In this document: positions 50,933-59,218 of the stretch, in pieces
Numbering within the stretch: position 1 is the stretch's first letter
Layout: each line of letters begins with the position of its first letter
Assembly (NCBI RefSeq): GCF_002284565.1
Contig: NZ_NPKI01000026.1
Span: 349,292-413,291 of the forward strand
DNA from: Mesorhizobium mediterraneum
GTDB lineage: Bacteria; Pseudomonadota; Alphaproteobacteria; Rhizobiales; Rhizobiaceae
Direction: 5' to 3'
Length of the DNA stretch: 64,000 bases
The notes under the pieces: model-generated
The model's input: the letters and a program-made list of their open reading frames with translations, nothing else
Database searches by the model: none
What the model was told of the DNA's origin: nothing
Made by a program: the position numbers and the translations under genes

Positions 50933-52084
50933 ATGCTGTTCTGGGTCATAGCTGCCATTCTCACGCTGGGTGCAAGCCTGGCGGTTCTGCTGCCGCTGGC
51001 CGGCGGCCCGAAGGATGGTTCGGCGAGCAGCGATCATGACCTTGAAGTTTATCGCGACCAGCTGTCGGAGCTTGACCGAGACGTGGCGCGCGGCCTGATC
51101 CAGCCGGCGGAGGCCGAAGAGGCGCGTGCCGAAATCGCTCGCCGCATCCTTCGCCTGGACAATGCCGGGGCCGGGGCCGATCCGGCCGACAAGGCCGCGG
51201 CGCGGCAGCCGTCGATGGCGACCAGGCTGGTTGCGACGGCCGCGGTCCTGGTGGTTCCGCTGGTCAGTTGGGGCTTGTACAGCCAGCTGGGCTCGCCCGA
51301 TCTGCCGTCGCAGCCGCTCAGCGAGCGGCTGACCAAGAATCCCGCCGACAGTTCGGTGGACGAGCTGGTGGCACGCGCCGAGGCTCACCTTGCCGCCAAT
51401 CCGTCCGATGGCAGGGGTTGGGACGTTCTGGCGCCCATCTATCTGCGCATGCAGCGCTTCGCCGATGCGGTGACGGCCTATCGCAACGCCATTCGCCTCG
51501 ACGGTGACAGCGCCGCCCGCCAGGCAGGCCTCGGCGAGGCGATCGCCAACGCAGCGGGCGGCATTGTTTCGTCCGACGCTCAGGCCGCTTTCGAGGCGGC
51601 GCTGAAGCTCGATCCGGCAAATCCGAAGGCGAGCTTTTATCTCGCGATGGGCATGGCGCAGGAAGGCCGCATTGAGGAGGCGACAGCTGGCTGGCAGAAA
51701 ATGCTAGCGGCCTTGCCGCAGGACTCAGCCTGGCGCGGCGCCGTCGAGCAGGCACTGGCCGAATCCGCCAAGCGGAGCGTCGCTTCGGGAGAGCCTGCAA
51801 AAGGCCCGGGCGCCGGGGATGTCGATGCCGCCTCGTCGATGTCGCCGCAGGACAGGGAAGCGATGATCAACACCATGGTTGCGGGACTTGATGAAAAACT
51901 TCGTCAAAACCCGCGCGATGCGGAAGGATGGATGCAGCTTATTCGTTCCTATGTCGTGCTGGGCAAGGCCGATCAGGCACGCGACGCGCTCAATCGCGGT
52001 ATCGCCGTTTTTGGCTCCGATAGTGAGGAAGCGAAGAAATTCACCGCCTTTGCCGTCTCGCTTGGTCTGACGGCGACGGAGTAA
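50933..52084 (+). CDS. cycH: cytochrome c biogenesis protein CycH (CcmI)
   Basis: The 383-residue apocytochrome c chaperone. A membrane span (residues 2-22, LFWVIAAILTLGASLAVLLPL) and a cytoplasmic leucine-zipper-like helix (VYRDQLSELDRDVARGLIQPAEAEEARAEIARRIL) come first. A second span (about 88-108) and periplasmic tetratricopeptide repeats follow (about 145-370; GRGWDVLAPIYLRMQRFADAVTAYRNAI and similar). It is the first gene of cycHJKL; cycJ begins 3 bases after its stop. Loss in rhizobia abolishes all c-type cytochromes and symbiotic nitrogen fixation. Confidence 0.94.
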   Translation: MLFWVIAAILTLGASLAVLLPLAGGPKDGSASSDHDLEVYRDQLSELDRDVARGLIQPAEAEEARAEIARRILRLDNAGAGADPADKAAARQPSMATRLVATAAVLVVPLVSWGLYSQLGSPDLPSQPLSERLTKNPADSSVDELVARAEAHLAANPSDGRGWDVLAPIYLRMQRFADAVTAYRNAIRLDGDSAARQAGLGEAIANAAGGIVSSDAQAAFEAALKLDPANPKASFYLAMGMAQEGRIEEATAGWQKMLAALPQDSAWRGAVEQALAESAKRSVASGEPAKGPGAGDVDAASSMSPQDREAMINTMVAGLDEKLRQNPRDAEGWMQLIRSYVVLGKADQARDALNRGIAVFGSDSEEAKKFTAFAVSLGLTATE

Positions 52085-52087
52085 AAC

Positions 52088-52531
52088 ATGACGCGCAAAC
52101 AGAAAAGACTGTCGGTGATCGCCGGAGGGTTGGCCTTTCTCGGTGCCGCCACCGGTCTGACCTTCTACGCGCTCGGCCAGAAGGCCTCCTACTTCTACAT
52201 GCCCGCCGATCTGACCACCGCCAGCCTGCAGCCCGGGCAGCGTATCAGGCTCGGCGGCCTCGTCGAAAAAGGCACGATCGAGCGCGGCCAGGGGGCCACT
52301 GTCGCCTTTTCGGTGACCGACAATCAGAAGCAGGTGAAAGTCACCTACACCGGCATTCTTCCCGACCTTTTCCGCGAGGAGCAGGGCGTCATCACTGAAG
52401 GCACGTTTCGCCCGGACGGCGTCTTCGTCGCCGACAGCGTGTTGGCCAAGCACGACGAGAACTACATGCCCAAGGAGGTGGCCGACGGTCTCAAGGCCAA
52501 GGGCGTGTGGCAGGAGAGCAAGAGTGAGTAA
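52088..52531 (+). CDS. cycJ: heme chaperone CycJ (CcmE)
   Basis: The 147-residue periplasmic heme carrier, membrane-anchored by the N-terminal span (LSVIAGGLAFLGAATGLTFYAL). An OB-like beta barrel follows, and the heme-binding motif is KHDENYMPKE with His122 covalently attached to heme and Tyr126 as axial ligand. It accepts heme from CcmC (not here) and hands it to CycK/CycL. It lies between cycH (3-base gap) and cycK (5-base gap). Confidence 0.96.
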   Translation: MTRKQKRLSVIAGGLAFLGAATGLTFYALGQKASYFYMPADLTTASLQPGQRIRLGGLVEKGTIERGQGATVAFSVTDNQKQVKVTYTGILPDLFREEQGVITEGTFRPDGVFVADSVLAKHDENYMPKEVADGLKAKGVWQESKSE

Positions 52532-52536
52532 CAGCC

Positions 52537-54528
52537 TTGGTTGAAACCGGACATTTCGCGCTGGTCCTGGCGTTTGCGCTGGCCTTGGTGCAGACGCTGG
52601 TACCGCTGTTCGGCGCGCGCATGAACAACCAGAAGATGATGGCCGTCGGCGGTCCGGTCGCGGTGACCGGCTTCGCCTTGACCGCTCTGTCCTTCGCGGC
52701 GCTGGCGATAGCCTATGCAACGTCCGATTTTTCGGTGGCCAATGTCTGGGACAACTCGCATTCGCTGCAGCCGCTGATCTACAAGATCACCGGCACCTGG
52801 GGCAATCACGAAGGCTCGATGCTGCTCTGGGTGCTGATCCTGACCTTCTTCGGCGCGCTCGTCGCTGCTTTCGGCAGCAATCTTCCTGCGACGCTTCGAG
52901 CCAATGTGCTGGCCGTGCAAGGGGCCATCGGCGCCACCTTCTTCCTGTTCATCCTGGCGACGTCCAACCCGTTCGCCAGGCTCAATCCGGCGCCGATCGA
53001 GGGCCGCGATCTCAATCCGATCCTGCAGGATCTCGGTCTCGCCATCCATCCGCCGCTGCTCTATCTCGGCTATGTCGGCTTCTCGATCTGCTTTTCCTTC
53101 TCGGTCGCCGCCCTCATCGAAGGCCGCATCGACGCGTCCTGGGCGCGCTGGGTGCGGCCATGGACGCTGGTCGCCTGGATGTTCCTGACAGGCGGCATCG
53201 CCATGGGCTCCTACTGGGCCTATTACGAACTTGGCTGGGGTGGCTTCTGGTTCTGGGATCCGGTCGAGAACGCCTCCTTTATGCCATGGCTGGCGGGCAC
53301 GGCGCTGCTCCACTCGGCGATCGTCATGGAGAAGCGCTCGGCCCTGAAGATCTGGACGCTGCTGCTGGCGATCCTGACCTTCTCGCTGTCGCTGCTCGGC
53401 ACCTTCCTGGTGCGCTCCGGGGTGCTCACTTCGGTCCACGCCTTCGCCACCGATCCGACGCGCGGCGTGTTCATCCTCTGCATCCTGACACTGTTCATCG
53501 GCGGATCGCTGGCGCTGTTCGCCTTTCGCGCGTCGAGGCTGACGGCCGGCGGCCTGTTCCATCCAATCTCGCGCGAAGGGGCGCTGGTCCTCAACAATCT
53601 GTTCCTGACCACGGCCACCGCCACCGTGCTGATCGGCACGCTTTATCCGCTGGCGGTCGAGGCCGTTTCAGCCGACAAGATTTCGGTCGGCGCGCCGTTC
53701 TTCAACCTGACATTCGGCCCGCTGATGGTGCCGCTTCTGGTCGTGGTCCCGTTCGGGCCGCTGCTGGCCTGGAAGCGCGGCGACATCTTCGCCGTCGCCC
53801 AGCGCCTGATGGCGGCCTTCGCCGCAGCGCTTCTGGCCGTGCTGGTGACGGCCTTGTTCATCGACGGCGCGTCGGTGTTCGCAGCACTTGGCGTCGGCCT
53901 GGCCTTTTGGCTGATCTGCGGCGCGCTCACCGATATTGCCGTCAAGTCCGGCTTTGGCACTGTCGCAACCGGCACCATGTTCAGGCGCTTCGCCGGCCTG
54001 CCGCGTTCGGTCTTCGGCACCGCGCTCGCCCATCTCGGCCTCGGGCTGACGACGCTGGGCATCGTCGGCACGCTTTGCTTCGGCACCGAGAAGATATTGT
54101 CGATGCATGCGGGCGAGACCGTGCAACTGTCCGGCCACACGCTGCGTTTCGAAGGGCTCTATCCCGCTCAGGGGCCTAATTACAGCGAGGATCGTGGCCG
54201 CTTTGCGCTGCTCGACGCCGATGGAAGCACAACCGCCATAATCACCTCATCCAAGCGCTCCTATCCGGTCCGACAGATGACGACGACCGAGTCCGGTATC
54301 AAGACGATTGGGTTCAGCCAGCTCTACCTCTCGCTTGGCGACGAAGGGACCGACGGCTCCGTCGTGGTGCGGCTTTGGTGGAAGCCGCTGGTGACGCTGA
54401 TCTGGGGGGGCAGCCTGGTCATGATGGCAGGTGCTGCGATGTCGCTCATGGACCGGCGCCTGCGCGTCGGGGCACCGTCGCGCCGCCGCAAGTCGACCGG
54501 CGCAGTGCCTTCCGCGAGCCTGCCATGA
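52537..54528 (+). CDS. cycK: heme lyase CycK (CcmF)
   Basis: The 663-residue polytopic membrane protein that attaches heme to apocytochromes. The tryptophan-rich heme-handling segment is WGGFWFWDPVENASFMPWLAGTALLHS near residue 230, with conserved periplasmic His in NHEGSMLLWVL and elsewhere. The start is TTG at 52537: the next in-frame codon upstream of the 5-base gap is a stop within a few codons, and no ATG or GTG gives a normal N-terminus (VETGHFALVLAFAL). No good ribosome-binding site is seen, so translation probably relies on coupling to cycJ. Overlaps cycL by 4 bases. Confidence 0.95.
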   Translation: MVETGHFALVLAFALALVQTLVPLFGARMNNQKMMAVGGPVAVTGFALTALSFAALAIAYATSDFSVANVWDNSHSLQPLIYKITGTWGNHEGSMLLWVLILTFFGALVAAFGSNLPATLRANVLAVQGAIGATFFLFILATSNPFARLNPAPIEGRDLNPILQDLGLAIHPPLLYLGYVGFSICFSFSVAALIEGRIDASWARWVRPWTLVAWMFLTGGIAMGSYWAYYELGWGGFWFWDPVENASFMPWLAGTALLHSAIVMEKRSALKIWTLLLAILTFSLSLLGTFLVRSGVLTSVHAFATDPTRGVFILCILTLFIGGSLALFAFRASRLTAGGLFHPISREGALVLNNLFLTTATATVLIGTLYPLAVEAVSADKISVGAPFFNLTFGPLMVPLLVVVPFGPLLAWKRGDIFAVAQRLMAAFAAALLAVLVTALFIDGASVFAALGVGLAFWLICGALTDIAVKSGFGTVATGTMFRRFAGLPRSVFGTALAHLGLGLTTLGIVGTLCFGTEKILSMHAGETVQLSGHTLRFEGLYPAQGPNYSEDRGRFALLDADGSTTAIITSSKRSYPVRQMTTTESGIKTIGFSQLYLSLGDEGTDGSVVVRLWWKPLVTLIWGGSLVMMAGAAMSLMDRRLRVGAPSRRRKSTGAVPSASLP

Positions 54529-54992
54529 CCGCAAGATTTTCACTGGCCTCGCTGATCCTGCTGCTGACGCTGTTGTTTGCCGGCGCTTCACTTGCGGTGA
54601 AGCCCGACGAGGTTCTGGCCGACCCGGCGCTCGAGACGCGGGCGCGGACGCTTTCGGAAGAGCTGCGCTGCATGGTTTGCCAGAACCAGTCGATCGATGA
54701 ATCCGATGCAGACCTTGCCCGCGATCTGCGCGTGCTGGTGCGCCAGCGCCTCGTTGCCGGCGACACCGACCAGCAGGTGATAGACTATATTGTTTCCCGC
54801 TACGGCGAGTTCGTGCTGTTGAAACCGCGCTTCAGCCTGCGCAATGCTTTACTCTGGGGCACGCCGATCCTTCTGCTCCTTGCCGGCGGCGCCGTCATCG
54901 TGCTCGGCGCCCGCTCGCGCCGCTCAGCGCCAACCAATGCGTTGACCGCCGAGGAACAGGCGGAGCTGGACACTATTTTGCACCGGGACTGA
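54525..54992 (+). CDS. cycL: cytochrome c maturation thioreductant CycL (CcmH)
   Basis: The 155-residue protein keeps apocytochrome CxxCH thiols reduced. A signal/anchor (RFSLASLILLLTLLFAGASLA) is followed by a periplasmic domain with the redox motif LRCMVCQNQ (Cys49, Cys52). A C-terminal membrane span lies at about 108-128 (ALLWGTPILLLLAGGAVIVLGA). It is coupled to cycK by an ATGA overlap and is the last gene of cycHJKL; degP follows after 128 bases. Confidence 0.95.
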   Translation: MTARFSLASLILLLTLLFAGASLAVKPDEVLADPALETRARTLSEELRCMVCQNQSIDESDADLARDLRVLVRQRLVAGDTDQQVIDYIVSRYGEFVLLKPRFSLRNALLWGTPILLLLAGGAVIVLGARSRRSAPTNALTAEEQAELDTILHRD

Positions 54993-55120
54993 AGGCGGCG
55001 GCCCCCGCAAACATTACGAAAGTTTCATGCACCGGAAATGGCGCCGTAATGTGCGCCCCTCTATTTCTCTTGCCCGAGGATGCCGACCGAAGCGCATCCC
55101 TTGAAGAGGATACGAGACCC

Positions 55121-56656
55121 ATGAATATTGCCCCCAGTTCATATCCCCGCACCCGCAAACGCCTGATGGCTGCCGCAGCTTCAGTGGCCATTGCCGGCGC
55201 GATCGGCTTCGGCGCGGTTGCCACCGTGACAGCCCCGGTCCTGGCCGAGGCCGTGCGTGTCGAGGCGCCGCAGGTCCCGAGCTTCGCCGATGTGGTCGAG
55301 CGCGTTTCGCCGGCGGTCGTCAGTGTACGCGTCAAAGCCAAGATAGAATCGACCGCCGACGACGGCTCCGACCTGCCCGACGGCTTCGGCAATCTTCCCG
55401 ACGATCCGCAATTGCGCCGCTTCTTCAGGGAGTTCCGTGGCTTTGGCGATCAGGGGGGCCAGGATGGAATGCGGCGCTTCGGACGCCGTGATCAGAACCG
55501 CCAGCCGCGGCCGGTCGCCCAGGGGTCCGGTTTTTTCATCTCCGATGATGGTTACCTCGTCACCAACAACCATGTCGTCGGAGATGGCTCGTCCTTCACG
55601 GTGGTGATGCATGACGGCAAGGAACTCGACGCCAAGCTGGTCGGCACAGACCCACGCACCGATCTCGCGGTGCTCAAGGTCGAAGGCGACGGCAAGTTCA
55701 CCTATGTCGACTTCGCCGATGATTCCAAGGTTCGCGTCGGCGACTGGGTCGTGGCCGTCGGCAATCCGTTCGGCCTCGGCGGCACGGTCACCGCCGGCAT
55801 CGTCTCGGCTCGTGGCCGCGATATCGGCGCCGGCCCCTATGACGATTTCATCCAGATCGACGCCTCGGTGAACCGCGGCAATTCGGGCGGCCCGACCTTC
55901 AACCTTAACGGCCAGGTCGTCGGCATCAACACCGCGATCTTCTCGCCGTCCGGCGGCAGCGTCGGTATCGCCTTCGACATTCCTGCCTCGACGGCAAAGG
56001 CTGTCGTGCAGGATCTGATGAAGGACGGCACCGTCCAGCGCGGCTGGCTTGGCGTCGAGATCCAGCCGGTCACCTCCGAAATCGCCGAATCGCTTGGGCT
56101 GAAGTCCGATAAGGGCGCGCTCGTTTCCAGCGCCCAGAACGATGGTCCGGGCAAGAAGGCCGGTATATCAGCCGGTGACGTCATCACTCAGGTGGACGGC
56201 AAGGACGTCGCTTCGCCGAAGGAACTCGCGCGTCTGATCGGCGCCTACCAGCCCGGCAAACCGGTCGAGGTCACGCTGTGGCGTGACGGCAAGAGTGAGA
56301 CCGTCAAGGTCGATCTCGGCACGCTGCCTTCGAGCGACAAGCAGGCTTCGGCCGACCAGCAGCCTTCCGCTCCGCCAAAGGCCGACACGCTGGCCGATCT
56401 CGGCCTCACCGTCACCAGATCCGACGATGGCAAAGGGCTTGTGGTGACCGATGTCGACCCCGACAGCGATGCCGCCGATCGCGGCATCCAGCCGGGCGAC
56501 GTCATCACCTCGGTCAATTCGACGGAGGTCAATGGCACCGACGATGTCGCCAAGGCGATGGCCGACGCGGTGAAGTCGGGCCGCAAGGCGGTGCTGATGC
56601 AGATCACCCGCGACGATAGCAACCGCTTCGTCGCGCTGCCTGTCGCCAAGGGCTGA
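55121..56656 (+). CDS. degP: periplasmic serine protease DegP/HtrA
   Basis: The 511-residue periplasmic quality-control protease and chaperone. It has a signal/anchor (residues 16-45), a chymotrypsin-like domain with His151 (TNNHVVGD), Asp181 (DPRTDLAVLK) and Ser255 (NRGNSGGP), then two PDZ domains (about 305-400 and 425-505). A 35-residue Pro/Ala/Ser linker separates the PDZs. A Gly/Arg/Asp-rich insertion (about 105-135) in the LA loop may alter oligomerisation. Its start follows AAGAGGA. Next come a strong hairpin and a stack of intergenic repeats, then a two-component pair. Confidence 0.96.
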   Translation: MNIAPSSYPRTRKRLMAAAASVAIAGAIGFGAVATVTAPVLAEAVRVEAPQVPSFADVVERVSPAVVSVRVKAKIESTADDGSDLPDGFGNLPDDPQLRRFFREFRGFGDQGGQDGMRRFGRRDQNRQPRPVAQGSGFFISDDGYLVTNNHVVGDGSSFTVVMHDGKELDAKLVGTDPRTDLAVLKVEGDGKFTYVDFADDSKVRVGDWVVAVGNPFGLGGTVTAGIVSARGRDIGAGPYDDFIQIDASVNRGNSGGPTFNLNGQVVGINTAIFSPSGGSVGIAFDIPASTAKAVVQDLMKDGTVQRGWLGVEIQPVTSEIAESLGLKSDKGALVSSAQNDGPGKKAGISAGDVITQVDGKDVASPKELARLIGAYQPGKPVEVTLWRDGKSETVKVDLGTLPSSDKQASADQQPSAPPKADTLADLGLTVTRSDDGKGLVVTDVDPDSDAADRGIQPGDVITSVNSTEVNGTDDVAKAMADAVKSGRKAVLMQITRDDSNRFVALPVAKG

Positions 56657-56667
56657 CGTTCCAGACT

Positions 56668-56715
56668 TTTCCGGTGCGGCGGTTTTCAACACCCCCCGAG
56701 CCGCCGCACCGGAAA
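56668..56715. terminator. long hairpin downstream of degP
   Basis: TTTCCGGTGCGGCGG and CCGCCGCACCGGAAA form a perfect 15-bp stem around an 18-base loop (TTTTCAACACCCCCCGAG), 12 bases after the degP stop. No T run follows, but the stem is the strongest in the window and probably ends or protects the degP transcript. Confidence 0.8.
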
Positions 56716-56760
56716 GCACGGGGCCTGAATACGTTAGTCAGTCAGTCATCGTGTTCCCCA

Positions 56761-56791
56761 GCGGCAGCGGACTCCCATCGCCCGCTGCCGC
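56761..56791. repeat. perfect 10-bp inverted repeat
   Basis: GCGGCAGCGG-N11-CCGCTGCCGC, located between the degP hairpin and the family B repeats. No coding function; the purpose is unknown. Confidence 0.75.
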
Positions 56792-56824
56792 TCGAACAGA
56801 GCATGACGGCATGCTCAAACACGA

Positions 56825-56871
56825 AGCATGTCGCCCAAAAGTGTGAAGCGGTTTTGGGATGACGACATGCT
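56825..56871. repeat. intergenic hairpin mosaic, family B, copy 3
   Basis: AGCATGTCG-CCCAAAAGTGTGAAGCGGTTTTGGG-ATGA-CGACATGCT: outer 9-bp and inner 7-bp arms pair around a short loop. It has the same core (CCCAAAAGTG-N-G-N-AGCGGTTTTGGGAT) as 36003-36044. Confidence 0.85.
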
Positions 56872-56881
56872 CAAACAACGA

Positions 56882-57000
56882 AGCATGTCGCCCAAAAGCC
56901 CGCCTCGGTCTTGATCCGAGGGTGCCGGTGGCTTTGGGACAACGACATTCCAAAACAAAGACTTACGGCGTATCCTTGAATCACTTTGTTCGCGATACGC
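56882..57000. repeat. intergenic hairpin mosaic, family B, copy 4 with insertion
   Basis: Begins AGCATGTCGCCCAAAAGCC and closes with GGCTTTGGGACAACGACAT, enclosing a third small hairpin CCTCGG...CCGAGG. After it, GGCGTATC-CTTGAATC...GATACGC repeats the layout of the trailing element of copy 1 (CTTGAATC between arms). Copies 3 and 4 are tandem, 10 bases apart. Confidence 0.8.
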
Positions 57001-57066
57001 TCTGGTGAGGCCACGATGCATATGCCGGCCACTCAATCTTCCAGCGAAATCGCGTATAACGGTCCC

Positions 57067-57741
57067 ATGAAGATTCTCGTCATAGAAGACGATCGCGAAG
57101 CGGCCGATTACCTCCAGAAAGCCTTCACTGAGGCCGGACACACCGCCCATGTCGCCGGCGATGGCGAAACCGGCTTCGCGCTCGCTGATTCCGGCGACTA
57201 TGACGTGATGGTCGTCGACCGCATGTTGCCGCGCCGCGACGGCCTGTCGGTCATCGCCGGTCTGAGATCAAGAGGCAACACGACGCCGGTGCTGATCCTG
57301 TCGGCACTCGGCGAAGTCGACGACCGGGTCACCGGCTTGCGCGCCGGCGGCGACGACTATCTGACCAAGCCCTATGCCTTTTCCGAGCTTCTGGCCCGGG
57401 TCGAGGTGCTGAACCGCCGCGCCAGCGCCAGGGAAGCCGAAACCGTCTACCGGGTTGGCGATCTTGAGCTCGACAGGCTCTCGCATTCGGTGCGGCGCGC
57501 GGCGCGCGAGATCACGCTGCAGCCGCGCGAGTTCCGGCTTCTGGAGTATCTGATGCGCCATGCCGGCCAGGTGGTGACGCGCACCATGCTGCTGGAGAAT
57601 GTCTGGGACTACCATTTCGATCCGCAGACCAACGTCATCGACGTTCACGTCTCGCGGCTGCGCGGCAAGATCGAGAAGGGCTTCGACAAGCCGATCCTGC
57701 ACACGGTTCGTGGCGCCGGCTATATGCTCAAGAGCGGGTAG
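57067..57741 (+). CDS. OmpR-family response regulator
   Basis: The 224-residue regulator has a receiver with Glu7-Asp8-Asp9, Asp51 (VMVVDRMLPRRDG) and the Lys of YLTKPYAF. The winged-helix domain lies at about 125-222 (LQPREFRLLEYLMRHAGQVVTRTMLLENVWDYHFDP). It is paired with the histidine kinase whose start follows its stop by 1 base. The target regulon is unknown. The gene sits between degP and glnE, a conserved position in rhizobia, but I do not recognise a published name. Confidence 0.92.
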   Translation: MKILVIEDDREAADYLQKAFTEAGHTAHVAGDGETGFALADSGDYDVMVVDRMLPRRDGLSVIAGLRSRGNTTPVLILSALGEVDDRVTGLRAGGDDYLTKPYAFSELLARVEVLNRRASAREAETVYRVGDLELDRLSHSVRRAAREITLQPREFRLLEYLMRHAGQVVTRTMLLENVWDYHFDPQTNVIDVHVSRLRGKIEKGFDKPILHTVRGAGYMLKSG

Positions 57742-57742
57742 C

Positions 57743-59218
57743 ATGGCTCTTTCCATGCCGGCCATCATGAGGACGACGGCAGCGCGGCTTTCGGCGCTCT
57801 ATCTCCTGCTGTTCGCCATCTGCGCGGTGCTGCTCGTCTTCTACATGACCTCGCTGTCGGCGCGCATGCTGACCGGCCAGACCCAGGACACGATCAACGA
57901 CGAGGTGCTCGGCCTCGCCCGGGCCTATCAGCGCGGCGGCTTGCCGCTGCTGGTCCGCGTGGTCGAGCAGCGCTCCCGCCAGCCCGGCGCCAATCTCTAT
58001 TTGATCGCCGACACCAACGGCCAGATCCTGACCGGAAACGTGCAGAGCCTGGAGCCCGGCGTTCTCGAGGCCGAAGGCTGGACGACAGAGCCGTTTTCCT
58101 ACCGGCGCTTCGGCGAGGCCGAGCTCGAGCGGCAACGCAATCCGGTCGCCGACCCGAACGACACCCAGTCCGGCCAGAACGAAGTGCAAGTGGAGGGCGA
58201 GAAGGGGCATAACGCCATTGCGCTGGTGTTGCGCCTGCCGAACCAGATGATCATGCTGGTTGGTCGCGACCTCGGCGAGCCGGAGCGGTTCCGCGCCGTC
58301 ATCCGCCGCGCGCTGATGCTGGCGCTGGGCATGATGGGGCTTGGCGGGCTTCTGATCTGGTTCTTTGTCGGACGCGCGGCGCTGAAGCGTATCGACTCGG
58401 TGTCGGAGGCGAGCCGCCGCATCATGGGCGGCGATCTTTCCGGCCGGCTGCCGGTCACCGGCGCAGGCGACGAGTTCGACCGCCTCTCCGAAAACCTCAA
58501 TTCCATGCTGGCCAGGATCGCCACGCTCAACGAAGGGCTGAAGCAGGTCTCCGACAACATCGCCCACGATCTGAAGACACCGCTGACTAGGCTGCGCAAC
58601 CGCGCCGAGGCGACGCTTTCCGGTAAGTACAAGGCCGCCGACTACCGGCAGGCGCTGGAAGGGACCATCGCCGAGTCCGACCAGCTGATAAAAACCTTCA
58701 ACGCCATCCTGATGATCTCCAGGCTGGAGGCGGGCTATTCCTCCGAAAGCACCAGCCGGGTCGATCTGGCTGCGTCCGTGCGCGATGTCGTCGAGCTCTA
58801 CGAGCCGGTGGCGGAGGAGGCGGGGGTGACACTCGAGACTTCGGTGCAGGATGCCTTCGCCGTCGAAGGCAATCGCGAGCTGATCGGCCAGGCGCTGTCG
58901 AACATCGTCGACAACGCGATCAAATATTCTACCGACTCGACAGCCAAGCCGTCCGTCCGCGTGGCGCTCGATCGCGTCGGCAGGGAAATCAGGCTTTCCG
59001 TCACAGACAACGGCCACGGCATCCCCGACGATGCCGATCGCGCCAGGGCGACCGAGCGTTTCGTGCGGTTGGAGAAAAGTCGCTCGCAGCCGGGTTCCGG
59101 CCTGGGCCTCAGCCTCGCCAAGGCAATCATGACATTCCACAACGGACGGCTTGATCTTCTGCCGGCCGATCCCGGATTGTCCGTCGTTATGAGTTTTCCC
59201 GAAAGGGAGGATCGCTGA
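57743..59218 (+). CDS. sensor histidine kinase (partner of the regulator at 57067)
   Basis: A 491-residue kinase with two membrane spans (about 15-40 and 190-212). The periplasmic domain of about 145 residues is rich in Gln/Glu (TDPNDTQSGQNEVQVEGEKG type). A HAMP domain (about 213-265) follows, then HisKA with the phospho-acceptor in DNIAHDLKTPLTRLRN. The HATPase has LSNIVDNAIKYS, DNGHGIPDD and GSGLGLSLAKAIM. It is coupled to its regulator (1-base gap) and to glnE (stop and start overlap by 1 base, TGATG). Confidence 0.92.
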   Translation: MALSMPAIMRTTAARLSALYLLLFAICAVLLVFYMTSLSARMLTGQTQDTINDEVLGLARAYQRGGLPLLVRVVEQRSRQPGANLYLIADTNGQILTGNVQSLEPGVLEAEGWTTEPFSYRRFGEAELERQRNPVADPNDTQSGQNEVQVEGEKGHNAIALVLRLPNQMIMLVGRDLGEPERFRAVIRRALMLALGMMGLGGLLIWFFVGRAALKRIDSVSEASRRIMGGDLSGRLPVTGAGDEFDRLSENLNSMLARIATLNEGLKQVSDNIAHDLKTPLTRLRNRAEATLSGKYKAADYRQALEGTIAESDQLIKTFNAILMISRLEAGYSSESTSRVDLAASVRDVVELYEPVAEEAGVTLETSVQDAFAVEGNRELIGQALSNIVDNAIKYSTDSTAKPSVRVALDRVGREIRLSVTDNGHGIPDDADRARATERFVRLEKSRSQPGSGLGLSLAKAIMTFHNGRLDLLPADPGLSVVMSFPEREDR

